From the NCBI RefSeq assembly GCF_903970965.1, contig NZ_CAJCKW010000001.1, positions 186,001 through 250,000 of the forward strand: DNA of 64,000 nucleotides, read 5' to 3'. Made by a program: the position numbers and the translations under genes. Shown here one piece after another: positions 8,322 through 17,476 of this stretch. The notes under the pieces were generated by a model. The model worked only from the letters and a program-made list of their open reading frames with translations, ran no database searches and had not been told where the DNA came from. Numbering within the stretch: the stretch's first letter is position 1; every line of letters starts with the position of its first letter. The stretch comes from Aureimonas sp. ME7. GTDB lineage: Bacteria; Pseudomonadota; Alphaproteobacteria; Rhizobiales; Rhizobiaceae.

Positions 8322-9587
8322 ATGAACACGGCTAGGCGATATGCGATCTCCCTTCTGGGCGTGCTCGGGCTCACCTCCGGGGCCTTCGCACAGGAGCCCG
8401 TCACCCTCACCTTCGCCGCGCACTACACCGATACGGAGATGGCGCCGCTCACCGCCTGCTTCCGGCGATACGAGAGCGAAAACCCCGGCATCCGCATCGA
8501 CTATCGTCAGACGCCGATCGCCGACTTCATGCAGAACGTGATGACCTCGCGCGTGGCGGGCGCGAGCCCCGACATCTACAATGTGTATTCGATCTGGGGA
8601 AAGCGCCTCGTCGACAACGCCATCCTCGCCGAACCGCCTGAGGATATCGCCGACTTCATTTCGGCGAACTTCGAGGCGAGCACTGTCCGCTCCGCCGTGG
8701 TGGACGACCGGCTCTGGGGCATCCCGGCCGAGGTCGCCCTCTACATGCTGATCTACAACAAGAAGCTGTTCGCGGAGGCCGGCATCGCCGAGCCGCCGAA
8801 GGACTGGGCGGGAGTTCTGGACGCGGCCGCGAAAATCGCCAAGCGCGACGACCTCGGGCGTGTCGAGGTCGCGGGCTACGCGTTCGGGCCGAGCGTCGCC
8901 AACGCCGCCCATCCGTTCCGCACGCTTCTGTTCTCCAAGGGCACCTCGATCCTCACCGACGATCTCGCGGGCACGCATCTGACGGAAGCGCCCGCCGTCG
9001 AGATCCTCGAGGGCCAGGCGAAGCTCTTCCGCGACGGGCTCACCAGCGCCTCGCACCAGATCCGCGACTTTCCCGCCGGGCGCATCGGCATGATCATCGG
9101 CGCCAACTGGATGAAGCAGCTGATGCGCGAGGGGCTCGGCGACAAGCTCGACGAGACGGTCGGCGTCGCGCCCATTCCCGGCGGTCCGGACTGGAAGACC
9201 TATCAGTATTCCTTCTACCAGGGCGTCGACGCCAACAGTGCGCACGGGCCGCAAGCCTGGGCGCTTCTGCGTTGGCTCAACACGCCGCAAGACGAAGGCA
9301 AGCGCTCCTGCGTCGGCGACATGCTCGTGGCGCTCGGCAGCCTGACCGCCAACAAGGCCGATCTGGCCGCCTCCACGGCCGAGTTCGGCGACGCCTTCAC
9401 CGCGCCCTTCGTGGAAGCGCTACGCTCGGGCCGCGCGGTCGGCGATCCCAACATCGCCCAGACGCCGGAGATGGACCGCATCCTTCGCACCGCCATCGAG
9501 GAAGCTTGGCTCGGCCGCAAGAGCCCGGCCGACGCGCTGGCGGGTGCCGACCGCGAGATCACCGACCTCCTGGCGCTGCCGCAATGA
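8322..9587 (+). CDS. Extracellular solute-binding protein, sugar-type ABC importer
   Basis: 421 residues with a signal peptide (RRYAISLLGVLGL, cleavage near AFAQ) and a family-1 solute-binding fold: a VTLTFAAHYTD strand, IRIDYRQTPIADF, a central ASPDIYNVYS ligand-cleft region, and the GIPAEVALYMLIYNKKLF hinge segment typical of sugar-binding proteins. It feeds the two permeases just downstream. The ATG at 8322 directly precedes the signal peptide; the frame stays open upstream but that part has no signal-peptide character. Substrate unknown, probably a sugar or polyol. Confidence 0.88.
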   Translation: MNTARRYAISLLGVLGLTSGAFAQEPVTLTFAAHYTDTEMAPLTACFRRYESENPGIRIDYRQTPIADFMQNVMTSRVAGASPDIYNVYSIWGKRLVDNAILAEPPEDIADFISANFEASTVRSAVVDDRLWGIPAEVALYMLIYNKKLFAEAGIAEPPKDWAGVLDAAAKIAKRDDLGRVEVAGYAFGPSVANAAHPFRTLLFSKGTSILTDDLAGTHLTEAPAVEILEGQAKLFRDGLTSASHQIRDFPAGRIGMIIGANWMKQLMREGLGDKLDETVGVAPIPGGPDWKTYQYSFYQGVDANSAHGPQAWALLRWLNTPQDEGKRSCVGDMLVALGSLTANKADLAASTAEFGDAFTAPFVEALRSGRAVGDPNIAQTPEMDRILRTAIEEAWLGRKSPADALAGADREITDLLALPQ

Positions 9588-9624
9588 GACGGCGCTCCGG
9601 CCCGAACGGGCCTCGCGGGGGCGC

Positions 9625-10497
9625 ATGATTTCGGCCAAACGGCTGGCGCCCTACCTGTTCCTGGCGCCGACGCTCGTTCTGGGGTTCGTGTTCTTCGTCC
9701 TGCCGCTCGCCCTTTCGCTGGGGCTCAGCTTCATGACCTGGAATTCCTTGAGCCCGCCGCGCTTCGTGGGGCTCGCGAACTATCGATATCTCCTGACCCG
9801 CGACCCCTTGTTCTTCGATAGCCTTCGCAACACCGGCACCTTCGTCGGAGCGACGATCGCCTTCGGAGTGCCGCTGGCGCTGGGGCTGGCGCTCGCCTTC
9901 CGGCGCAGCCGTTTCAAGCGGATGTGGCGCAGCGCCTTCTGGCTTCCCACCGTCACCAATGTCGTGGCGGTCGCCTATATCTGGCAGTTCCTCCTGGCCG
10001 ACCCCTATGGCCTCATCAACCGGGCTTTGGGTGTCCTCGGGATCGCCGGTCCCGCCTGGCTGGCGGACCCCGCCTTCGCCATGTCGGCGCTGGTGCTCGT
10101 CTTCGTCTGGTTTCATGTCGGCCAGGACATGATGCTGCTCGCGGCCGGGCTCGACGGGATCGACGAGGCTTGCGAGGAAGCCGCCGAAATGGACGGGGCG
10201 GGGCCCTTGCGCGTGTTCTGGTACGTCACGCTGCCGCTTCTGAAACCCACGATCCTCCTCGTCGTGATGACCAACATGATCAAGGGCGTCGGCTATTTCG
10301 CGCTCATGCTGGTTTTGACCGGGGGCGGGCCGGTGAACACGACCAACGTCGCGGCGCTCCACCTCTACAACATGGCCTTCGGCGACCTGCGCCTCGGCAT
10401 GGCTTCGGCAGGCGCCTACGTGCTCCTCCTGATCGTCTTCGCCATCGCGCTCGTGCAACTGCGCCTGTCGCGCCGGGGCGGGCTCGAAGCATGGTGA
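9625..10497 (+). CDS. ABC sugar permease, MalF/UgpA type
   Basis: 290 residues with six membrane segments. The EAA signature is present as ACEEAAEMDGAGPLRVFWYVTLP near residue 190, the contact point for an ATPase. The N-terminal segment (LAPYLFLAPTLVLGFVFFVLP) is the usual first helix of this family. It begins 37 bases after the binding-protein gene and overlaps the second permease by seven bases. Confidence 0.9.
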   Translation: MISAKRLAPYLFLAPTLVLGFVFFVLPLALSLGLSFMTWNSLSPPRFVGLANYRYLLTRDPLFFDSLRNTGTFVGATIAFGVPLALGLALAFRRSRFKRMWRSAFWLPTVTNVVAVAYIWQFLLADPYGLINRALGVLGIAGPAWLADPAFAMSALVLVFVWFHVGQDMMLLAAGLDGIDEACEEAAEMDGAGPLRVFWYVTLPLLKPTILLVVMTNMIKGVGYFALMLVLTGGGPVNTTNVAALHLYNMAFGDLRLGMASAGAYVLLLIVFAIALVQLRLSRRGGLEAW

Positions 10498-11444
10498 ACG
10501 TCTCGCTCGCGGATGCGGCGGAAGAGCCGGCTGCCGAGAGTGCGGCAGTTCGCGAGGTCTCGGCCGCCCGCCGCCGGCGGGGCTGGCGCCTCGTTGCCGC
10601 GCTGGTGCTGGCGCTCGGCGCCGCCGTCATGGTCCTGCCGTTCGGCGATCTTCTGCTCGGCGCCCTCAGAACGCCCGCTGAGCGCCTGATGCGCCCGCCG
10701 GCCTACTGGCCGGCAACGCCGGTCTGGGGAAACTTCACCCAAGTCTTCGAGCGCTATCCCCTGTCGCTTTGGATCTTCAACAGCCTCGTCACGACGATCT
10801 CGATCACTTGTCTTCAGGTGGCGACCAGCGTCACGGCGGGCTATGCGCTCGCAAAATTCCGCTTTCGCGGGCGCGACCTCCTGCTGCGCTTCGTTCTCGT
10901 CGCGCAGCTCTTTCCGTTTTTCCTGTTCCTGATCCCGCTCGTCTTCATCCTGCGCTACTGGCCGCTTTTCGGCGGTAACGACTGGCTCGGGCAGGGCGGC
11001 ACCGGGCTCATGGGCACCTACGCCGCGCTGATCCTGCCGTTTTCGGTCTCGTGGTACGGCGTGTTCCTGATGCGCCAGTTTATGATCGGGGTGCCGGACG
11101 AACTTCTGGATGCCGCGCGCATGGACGGCGCGGGCGAGGCGCGCATCCTGTGGTCGATCGTCCTGCCGATCGTGCGGCCCGCTGCCGCCACGCTCGCCCT
11201 TTTCGTCTTCGTCTACCACTGGAACGAGGTGGCCTGGACGCTGACGGTGACGCAAAGCGCGCCCAGCCTCCAGACCGCGCCGATCGGCATCTACATGGTG
11301 CGCGGCGCCTTCGACACCGAAGCCCAGCTGTCGCTGCAGCAGGCGATGATCCTCGTCACCATCGCCCCGGTGATAGCAGCCTTCCTCTTCCTCCAGCGCT
11401 TCTACGTCAGCGCCGTGAACGGCCCCTCACGAAGGATGGGCTGA
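10491..11444 (+). CDS. ABC sugar permease, MalG/UgpE type
   Basis: 317 residues. An Ala/Arg-rich cytoplasmic N-terminus of about 40 residues precedes six membrane segments. The EAA loop is LLDAARMDGAGEARILWSIVLP near residue 205. Its start overlaps the previous permease. No ATP-binding gene follows: the next gene is on the opposite strand, and the last 18 bases overlap the 3' end of that YcaO gene. The importer must therefore share an ATPase encoded elsewhere, as MsiK-dependent systems do, or the ATPase gene has been lost or moved. Confidence 0.9.
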   Translation: MVNVSLADAAEEPAAESAAVREVSAARRRRGWRLVAALVLALGAAVMVLPFGDLLLGALRTPAERLMRPPAYWPATPVWGNFTQVFERYPLSLWIFNSLVTTISITCLQVATSVTAGYALAKFRFRGRDLLLRFVLVAQLFPFFLFLIPLVFILRYWPLFGGNDWLGQGGTGLMGTYAALILPFSVSWYGVFLMRQFMIGVPDELLDAARMDGAGEARILWSIVLPIVRPAAATLALFVFVYHWNEVAWTLTVTQSAPSLQTAPIGIYMVRGAFDTEAQLSLQQAMILVTIAPVIAAFLFLQRFYVSAVNGPSRRMG

Positions 11445-12977
11445 GCCGTCGGTTTCGAGGCTCCAGGCGACGTGGAGCGCTTCCGGCTCGCGGTAGAGCG
11501 GATAAAGCGGCCCAACCGCGCGATCCACCGCCGCCGTGTCGAGAAGCGGCTGACGGCCCCCTAAGCGCTCCAGGGCCTGCGGCGTCAGGCGCACGGGGCG
11601 CAGCGTCTCGCTTTCCTCGCCGAAGCGAATGAGATCGCTGCCGCTCTCGATCAGGCGCCGCGCGTTGCGCTCGCCGATGCGATAATAGCTCATCGTCTCG
11701 ACCTCGAGCCCGGGCACGATCACCTTGGCGACCCCGACGCTGCCGTCCGTGGGCGAGCCGTTCACCACCAGAACGTCGAAGCCTTGGGCTTCCAGCGCTT
11801 CGGCCGCAAAGCGCCCCTTTTCGCGGCTGGTGGCGAGCGGGGTGGCGGGCAGGTCGGCGAAGCGCTTCGTTGCGCGCCGGTCATAGACCGTGCCTTCCAG
11901 CGCGGCTCGGAGATCGTCCGCCGGGCGGGTCGCCCAGTCGCGCATCGCCGTGAAGGCGCGGCTTTCGCCTCCGACGAGGCTCGGCATGGCGTTGGCGAGG
12001 AAGTCTTCGATAAAGCCTGCCGGCGCGACGGCGCGCGCCTCGCTCATGCGTCCATGCGCATAGGCCTTGCGGACCCGGGCGGAGCAGAATTCCAGAAGCG
12101 CCTTGCGAAGCGCCACCCGGCGGTCGGGATCGCAGGCTTCGCCGCAGGCCGACAGCATGATCGGCTCTCGCGGACCCGATCCCGGCCGGTCGAAGCCGAC
12201 CACGTAGACATTGGCGAGCCCGAACGCGTCCGTGGCGAATTTCGGGATCACCTCGATGCCGCTTGCGTCGAGGTGGTGCAGGAGGGCGCGCGTCTCGTCG
12301 TCGAGATCCCCTTCGTCGATCTCGAGCACTTCGCCCCGGTCGAGCGCGCGGAACCCGAGACCGTTGCCGTCGCGCTGGAGAAGTTCGAGAAGCCCGTGGC
12401 CGATCGCCCAGTCGAGGTCGGGGCCCGCGCCGAGGCCGTTGGTGATGAGGGTGGTGAAGGGCTGGTAGCCTTCGGGCAGCTCGAAAGTATCCGTCGCCGC
12501 GACGTCCATCGGCACGAGGACCGGCTCATCCGTGCGACGGCGCCGCGCCTCGATCCAGGCGAGGGGTGTGTCCCGTGTGACGGGCGACCCGGCCGGGAGG
12601 CAGAGGGTCAGCGGGTCGACGATGCCGCTCTCGCCCCGCTCGCGCAGGAGTTCACTGTAGGAGCCGATCCACCGGGGCTCCTTCATGAGGCGCAGCGTCG
12701 GCAGGATCGCCTCGGCGATCTCGGCAAAGGCGCCGATGATCGCCGTATCGTCGTCGAACCCGTAGCCGTAGCCGGACGGAAGGTTGCCGGGCATGGCGCC
12801 CGCATCGTCAAGGAACAGGGCGACCTTCCAGGCCTTCACGCCGGTCCGGTCGAGACCCTGCAGGGGAAAGCCGACGAAGCGCCCCGGTGGAAGGGCATCG
12901 CGGTAGGCACGCGCGGCCGGCGGAAGTTCGGGCAGGCCCGTCATGCGTTGCGCGTTTTGCGTCGAGGTGTCAGCCAT
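11427..12977 (-). CDS. Stand-alone YcaO-domain protein
   Basis: 516 residues. The YcaO ATP-binding core is recognisable: TNGLGAG, then AIGHGLLELLQRDG (family pattern NG-x-AxG ... HxLxExxERD), and later VPGLEVETM. YcaO enzymes use ATP to activate peptide backbone amides, making azolines or thioamides, or help methylthiolate ribosomal protein S12. Here the second Glu of the E-x-x-E-R signature is Gln, and the C-terminus lacks the PxPxP end of azoline-forming members. No TfuA, dehydrogenase or obvious precursor peptide is next to it. Start at ATG 12977 (MADTSTQ) with an upstream AGGAACAAGGG; a longer form from 13016 is possible. Function unknown. Confidence 0.8.
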   Translation of the reverse strand: MADTSTQNAQRMTGLPELPPAARAYRDALPPGRFVGFPLQGLDRTGVKAWKVALFLDDAGAMPGNLPSGYGYGFDDDTAIIGAFAEIAEAILPTLRLMKEPRWIGSYSELLRERGESGIVDPLTLCLPAGSPVTRDTPLAWIEARRRRTDEPVLVPMDVAATDTFELPEGYQPFTTLITNGLGAGPDLDWAIGHGLLELLQRDGNGLGFRALDRGEVLEIDEGDLDDETRALLHHLDASGIEVIPKFATDAFGLANVYVVGFDRPGSGPREPIMLSACGEACDPDRRVALRKALLEFCSARVRKAYAHGRMSEARAVAPAGFIEDFLANAMPSLVGGESRAFTAMRDWATRPADDLRAALEGTVYDRRATKRFADLPATPLATSREKGRFAAEALEAQGFDVLVVNGSPTDGSVGVAKVIVPGLEVETMSYYRIGERNARRLIESGSDLIRFGEESETLRPVRLTPQALERLGGRQPLLDTAAVDRAVGPLYPLYREPEALHVAWSLETDGSAHPS

Positions 12978-13326
12978 CGTCCAACCCTTGTTCCTGCTGC
13001 GTCGGGGGGCGGCCAAGAAGCGCGGCCCCGTCCGCTTCCTAGCCGAGTTCGGCGCCCGGTCCGCTGCGGCATATCCGGCCGGATGCCGAGGCCGGGCGTT
13101 GCAGGCAGGGGTTGCGTGAACTGCCGGCCGGCCGAACCCTCAGCGGCAAGCTTAGAATGGCTCCATATCATAGTCGTTGTTATCGTCTCTAGGCTGAACT
13201 ATAAGCTCGGCACGAGCGTAACTGTTTTTTCGGGATCCCCATCTTGCCTGCCTTCGCCCATATCTTGCCGGCTGTCCGATCGATGGTTCGATCGTTTCGA
13301 GGCGGCAAGGTGCAGGGCGCGCTGTG
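12978..13326. other. Intergenic region between YcaO and fecI-like gene
   Basis: About 350 bases between divergent genes, so it must hold both promoters. I found no convincing gene; open frames here are low-complexity Arg/Pro-rich. The stretch 13151-13225 is relatively AT-rich, as expected for the sigma-factor promoter, and contains the candidate Irr-like box listed separately. Confidence 0.6.
13151..13167. promoter_or_regulatory. Weak candidate Irr/ICE-like iron box
   Basis: CTTAGAATGGCTCCATA matches about 13 of 17 positions of the iron control element as I remember it for rhizobial Irr (TTTAGAA-N3-TTCTAAA). It lies 160 bases before the FecI-type sigma factor gene, where iron control is expected. 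The match is imperfect and the right half is weak. Confidence 0.3.
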
Positions 13327-13848
13327 ATGCGGCTCGATCACTGGCTCGCCGATCTCTACCGCCGGCACCATCGCGAGCTCGTACGCTACACGACCCGCCT
13401 CGTCGGCGATCGGAGCGACGGCGAGGATGTGGCGCAGAACGCCTATCTGCGGCTGGCCGCGCGCCAGGCGGAAACCGCGATCGAGCGCCCGCGCAACTAT
13501 CTCTTCACCGCCGCGCGCACCGCCGCCTTCGACTTCTCCGCTCGGCAGCACGCCGAATGGCTCACCCGTGTGGACTGGGAGGACGCCGCCGAGCGCGTGG
13601 CCGGCGAGGATCCGGCGGAAGCCTTCGAACGGCGCGAGCGCATCCTGCGCCTGGCTCTCGTTCTCAACGAGTTGCCGAACAGCTGCCGGACGGCCTTCGT
13701 CCTCAACAAGATCGAGGGGCTGACGCATCGCGAGATCGCGGGGCGGCTCGGCATTTCCGTATCTATGGTGGAAAAGCACATCATGCGGGCGCTGGTTCAT
13801 TGTCGCGACGTGGCGCGCGATGAAGCTCGTTCCTCGACATCGCGTTGA
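13327..13848 (+). CDS. FecI-type ECF sigma factor
   Basis: 173 residues. Sigma region 2 spans RRHHRELVRYTTRLVGDRSDGEDVAQNAYLRL near residues 12-45, and region 4 spans the ELPNSCRTAFVLNKIEGLTHREIAGRLGISVSMVEKHIMRA stretch near 115-155, closely like FecI/PvdS iron-starvation sigma factors. It should direct RNA polymerase to the downstream receptor promoter when the FecR protein signals. GTG 13324 immediately precedes the chosen ATG. The FecR-like gene overlaps its 3' end. Confidence 0.9.
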   Translation: MRLDHWLADLYRRHHRELVRYTTRLVGDRSDGEDVAQNAYLRLAARQAETAIERPRNYLFTAARTAAFDFSARQHAEWLTRVDWEDAAERVAGEDPAEAFERRERILRLALVLNELPNSCRTAFVLNKIEGLTHREIAGRLGISVSMVEKHIMRALVHCRDVARDEARSSTSR

Positions 13849-14902
13849 GGGTAAATCCCGTCTCGGCCGTCTATGGCACGGAAGGCGGCATCCCGCTCGC
13901 TCGCGCAAGGCACGGACGACGTTGAGCGAAAACCAGTTGCCCCGACCTTTGCCCTCCCGGGAATTGTCCGACGAAGCGCTTCTGTTTCTGGTCCGGCTCC
14001 ATTCGGGCGAGAACGAGGACGAAGCGCGGCAAAGCTTCGCCGCCTGGCGCGCCCTCGGCCCCGAGCACGAGGCGGCGGCCAGCGAAGCCGAGGCGCTGTG
14101 GGCCGATGCCGGCCACGTCCACCGCGATCCCGCCTCCGGGCGCATCCATCCCGGGCGGCGCCGGGCGCGCCTGTCGCGCCGGCAGATCCTCGGCGGGGCG
14201 GCGGGGATTGCCGTGGCGGGCTTCGGGGCCGGCGTCCTTCGCTCCGTCCTGACGCCCTATCTCGCCGATCTCGCGACCGGCACCGGGGAAACGCGGGTGG
14301 TCGAGCTTCCCGACGGATCGCGCGCGACCCTCAACGCCCGAACCGCGCTGGACCTCAGCTTCGACGCCGCGGCCCGCATCGTCGAGCTCTTGGAGGGGCA
14401 GGCCTTCTTCGAGGTCGCACCCGACCCGGCGCGCCCGTTCGAGGTACGCCGGGGCGCAAGCTCGGTGCGCGCGCTCGGCACCGCCTTCGACGTCGATGCC
14501 GCGCTGCCCGGCGGGGCGTTGGCGATCGGCGTCGCCGAACATTCCGTGCGGGTTGCGGCGGGCGGTGCGGGGGAAGTGCTGGTTCTCCAGGAGGGCGAGC
14601 GGGTCGTCGTCGGCGGCGACGGGCGGATCGGAGCGGTGTCGCGGGGGGAGCGCGAGGCGGTCGCCGCGTGGCGAAGCGGCATCTTCACCGCGCAGGCGCA
14701 GCCGCTCGGCGAAGTGGTCGCCGCCTTGCGCGCCTATTATCCCGGCTGGGTCGTGGTGCGCGGCGAGGCGCTGGCCCGCCTGCCGGTCAACGCCGTTCTC
14801 GACCTTCGCCGACCCGGCGCCTCGCTGGACGCGCTGGCCGCCGGCTTGCCGATCCGCGTCCGGCGCCTGTCGGGCGTTCTCACCATCATCGATGCGCCCT
14901 GA
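13820..14902 (+). CDS. FecR-type anti-sigma/sigma regulator
   Basis: 360 residues from ATG 13820, which overlaps the sigma gene by 29 bases; a TTG at 13922 (LSENQLPRP) is an alternative that removes a basic, poorly conserved leader. After that come the DUF4880 anti-sigma region (DEALLFLVRLHSGENEDEARQSFAAW), one membrane segment (ILGGAAGIAVAGFGAGVL near residue 125), the periplasmic FecR domain (TRVVELPDGSRATLN, FDVDA) and a C-terminal STN-like region (QPLGEVVAALRAYYPGWVVV). It relays receptor occupancy across the inner membrane to the sigma factor. Confidence 0.88.
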   Translation: MKLVPRHRVEGKSRLGRLWHGRRHPARSRKARTTLSENQLPRPLPSRELSDEALLFLVRLHSGENEDEARQSFAAWRALGPEHEAAASEAEALWADAGHVHRDPASGRIHPGRRRARLSRRQILGGAAGIAVAGFGAGVLRSVLTPYLADLATGTGETRVVELPDGSRATLNARTALDLSFDAAARIVELLEGQAFFEVAPDPARPFEVRRGASSVRALGTAFDVDAALPGGALAIGVAEHSVRVAAGGAGEVLVLQEGERVVVGGDGRIGAVSRGEREAVAAWRSGIFTAQAQPLGEVVAALRAYYPGWVVVRGEALARLPVNAVLDLRRPGASLDALAAGLPIRVRRLSGVLTIIDAP

Positions 14903-15035
14903 CGATTTTTTTCGAAAAGCCCGAAGTTTTTGTTGAGGGAAAGGGTCCGCTTTCCCGTCTGCCATGGGTGAGGGATGGTCGAAGCTCGGCCGTGGGGACC
15001 CCTCCTGTCCAAACCTATCCGAGGGGATCGCTTTC

Positions 15036-17453
15036 ATGTCCGGACGTATCGCATCGCTGAAGACCGCCCTTGCCCTATCGACCGCGCTGGGGCTCGGCGT
15101 GCCCGGCGGTGCGGCCTGGGCGCAAGGGGCGAGCGCGGCATCGGCCGCGACGTCCTTCGACCTGCCCGCGCAGCCGCTCAGCCGCTCGCTCGCCGCCCTC
15201 GCGCGCGACACCGGGCTGCAACTCGCCTATCCCGCCTCGCTCACCGCCGGGCGCACCGCGCCCGCCCTTCGCGGTGCCTTCACGCGGGAAGCCGCGCTCG
15301 CCCGGCTTCTCGCCGGCAGCGGGCTCGACTACGAGTTCCGCTCCGCCGGCACCGTCGCGATCTTCGAGCCGGACGTGCGCGCGACCGGCAGCGTCGCGGC
15401 CGATGGCTCGATCGTGCTCGACACGGTGACGGTGGAGGGCGCCGGGGCGCCGGGCGTCGGGCTCGGCGGCGGCGTTGCCCAGGACGGCTATGTCGCCACC
15501 AGCGCCAGCGTCGGCACCAAGACGGACACGCCCCTCGTCAAGGTCCCGCAGGCCGTCAACGTCGTCACCCGCAAGCAGCTCGAAGACCGGCGCGTCCAGA
15601 CGCTGAAGGAAGCGCTGACCTATACGCCGGGCGTGCGCGTCGATGCGTTCGGCCTCGACAACCGGTTCGACGCCTTCTACGTGCGCGGCTTCGACGTGAC
15701 CTATACCGGTGTCTACCGCGACGGCCTGCGCGAGCTGAACGGCGTGTTCTCCTTGTTCAAGACCGAGCCCTACGGGCTGGAGGCGGTCGGCGTCCTCAAG
15801 GGTCCGAGCTCGGTCCTCTACGGGGGCGGCTCGCCCGGCGGCATCGTCAACCTCGTCACCAAGCGGCCGACCGACACGCCGTTCCGCGAGGTCGAGACGC
15901 AGGTCGGCAACAACGACCGCTACCAGGCCCAGTTCGACGTTTCGGGCCCGGTGGCCGGCAACGACAACGTCCTCTACCGCCTGACGGGGCTGGCGCGCAG
16001 CGCCGATACCGAGTTGCGCAGCGTGCCGGACGATCGCATCTACATCGCGCCCGCGCTCACCCTTCGCTCGGACGACGAGGCGACCACCTTCACGCTGCTC
16101 GGCGAGTATTCGCACTACGAGGTCGGCGGCAATCCCGGCATCTTCAGCGAGGACGGGCGCTTCACCGGCATCGAGTCCGGCGATCCGGCGCTCGGAACCT
16201 TCCTGCAGGACCAGGGCCGGATCGGCTACGAGCTGACGCACCGGTTCGACGAGACCTGGACCCTGCGCCAGAACGTGCGCTACGCCCATATCTACACCGA
16301 CTCGCCCTACACCTCGATCAACTTCATCCGTCCGGACCGCTTGTCGGCCTCCCGCTCGGCCGTGGTCGTCAACGACAAGTTGGACTCGTTCGCGATCGAC
16401 AACCAGGCGGAGGCGAAGTTCGCGACCGGCGCGCTCGACCATACGCTTCTGATGGGGCTCGACTACAATTCGGTCGACGTGCGCCACAAGATCGGCTTCG
16501 GCGAGGCGCCCGACCTCAACCTCGTGACGTTCAACTACGGCCAGCAGTTCATCCCGCGGCCGGGCTACAATTTCTACGACGTCACCACGCGCCAGAACCA
16601 GACCGGCGTCTACGCCCAGGACCAGCTGGAGTGGAACCGCTTCGTCCTGACGCTCGGCGGCCGCTACGACTGGTTCGACAACCAGGATCGCGCCAACGAC
16701 AACCTCGGCACGGACGGGGAGCAGGACGACAGCCAGTTCTCCGGTCGCGTCGGGCTCGGCTATCTCTTCGACAACGGCATCGCCCCCTATGTCAGCTATT
16801 CCACCTCGTTCACGCCCACGATCGGGCGCAGCTTCGAGGGCGACGCGTTCAAGCCGACCGAGGGCAGGCAGATCGAGGCGGGGGTGAAGTACCAGCCGAC
16901 CGACACGAACCTTTCGGCCAGCGCCGCCGTCTTCCACATCGTCCAGTCCAACGTTCTGGCGTCCGATCCGGACAACTTCAACTTCCAGATCCAGCGCGGC
17001 GAGGTGCGCTCGCAAGGCGTGGAACTCGAAGCCACGACGAGCCTGCCCTTCGGCGTGGACCTCACCCTCGCCTACACCTATCTCGACCTCGAGATCACGC
17101 AAGGCGACAATGCCGGCAACAGGCCATCCGGCATCCCCGAGCACAGCGTCTCGCTTTGGGGCGCCTATACGTTTTCCGATGGCCCCGCCGACGGTCTCGG
17201 CCTCGGTCTCGGGTTGCGCTACGAGGGCGAAAGCTTCGGCGACGACACCAACACGTTCCGGAACGACGACCGGCTTCTGGTGGACGCCAAGGCGTCCTAT
17301 GATTTCCGCCGTCTGAACCCGAAGCTGGAAGGCGCGGAAGCGCAGATCAACGTCAAGAACGTCTTCGACAAGCGCGAGCCGGCCTATTCCGGCGGCTTCG
17401 GCTACTACACCGAAGGGCGGCAGGTGATCGGCTCCCTGCGCTACCGCTTCTGA
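15036..17453 (+). CDS. TonB-dependent siderophore receptor with signalling domain
   Basis: 805 residues: signal peptide (cleavage after AAWAQG), a secretin/TonB N-terminal signalling domain (FDLPAQPLSRSLAALARDTGLQLAY, about residues 42-115), the plug (VPQAVNVVTRKQLEDRRVQTLKEAL, VLKGPSSVLYGGGSPGGIVN) and a 22-strand-type barrel ending in RYRF with terminal Phe. This is the FecA/FpvA class that both imports a ferric siderophore and signals to FecR, which fits the upstream sigma/FecR pair. The ATG at 15036 precedes the signal peptide. A small hairpin (14937-14956) lies in the leader. Confidence 0.94.
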   Translation: MSGRIASLKTALALSTALGLGVPGGAAWAQGASAASAATSFDLPAQPLSRSLAALARDTGLQLAYPASLTAGRTAPALRGAFTREAALARLLAGSGLDYEFRSAGTVAIFEPDVRATGSVAADGSIVLDTVTVEGAGAPGVGLGGGVAQDGYVATSASVGTKTDTPLVKVPQAVNVVTRKQLEDRRVQTLKEALTYTPGVRVDAFGLDNRFDAFYVRGFDVTYTGVYRDGLRELNGVFSLFKTEPYGLEAVGVLKGPSSVLYGGGSPGGIVNLVTKRPTDTPFREVETQVGNNDRYQAQFDVSGPVAGNDNVLYRLTGLARSADTELRSVPDDRIYIAPALTLRSDDEATTFTLLGEYSHYEVGGNPGIFSEDGRFTGIESGDPALGTFLQDQGRIGYELTHRFDETWTLRQNVRYAHIYTDSPYTSINFIRPDRLSASRSAVVVNDKLDSFAIDNQAEAKFATGALDHTLLMGLDYNSVDVRHKIGFGEAPDLNLVTFNYGQQFIPRPGYNFYDVTTRQNQTGVYAQDQLEWNRFVLTLGGRYDWFDNQDRANDNLGTDGEQDDSQFSGRVGLGYLFDNGIAPYVSYSTSFTPTIGRSFEGDAFKPTEGRQIEAGVKYQPTDTNLSASAAVFHIVQSNVLASDPDNFNFQIQRGEVRSQGVELEATTSLPFGVDLTLAYTYLDLEITQGDNAGNRPSGIPEHSVSLWGAYTFSDGPADGLGLGLGLRYEGESFGDDTNTFRNDDRLLVDAKASYDFRRLNPKLEGAEAQINVKNVFDKREPAYSGGFGYYTEGRQVIGSLRYRF

Positions 17454-17476
17454 GCGAGCGCGAGGGAGCGGCCGCC

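Noticed and set aside
12978-13326. A precursor peptide for YcaO in the adjacent intergenic region
   Set aside because: Short frames here lack a leader/core layout and a Cys/Ser/Thr-rich end; nothing supports one.
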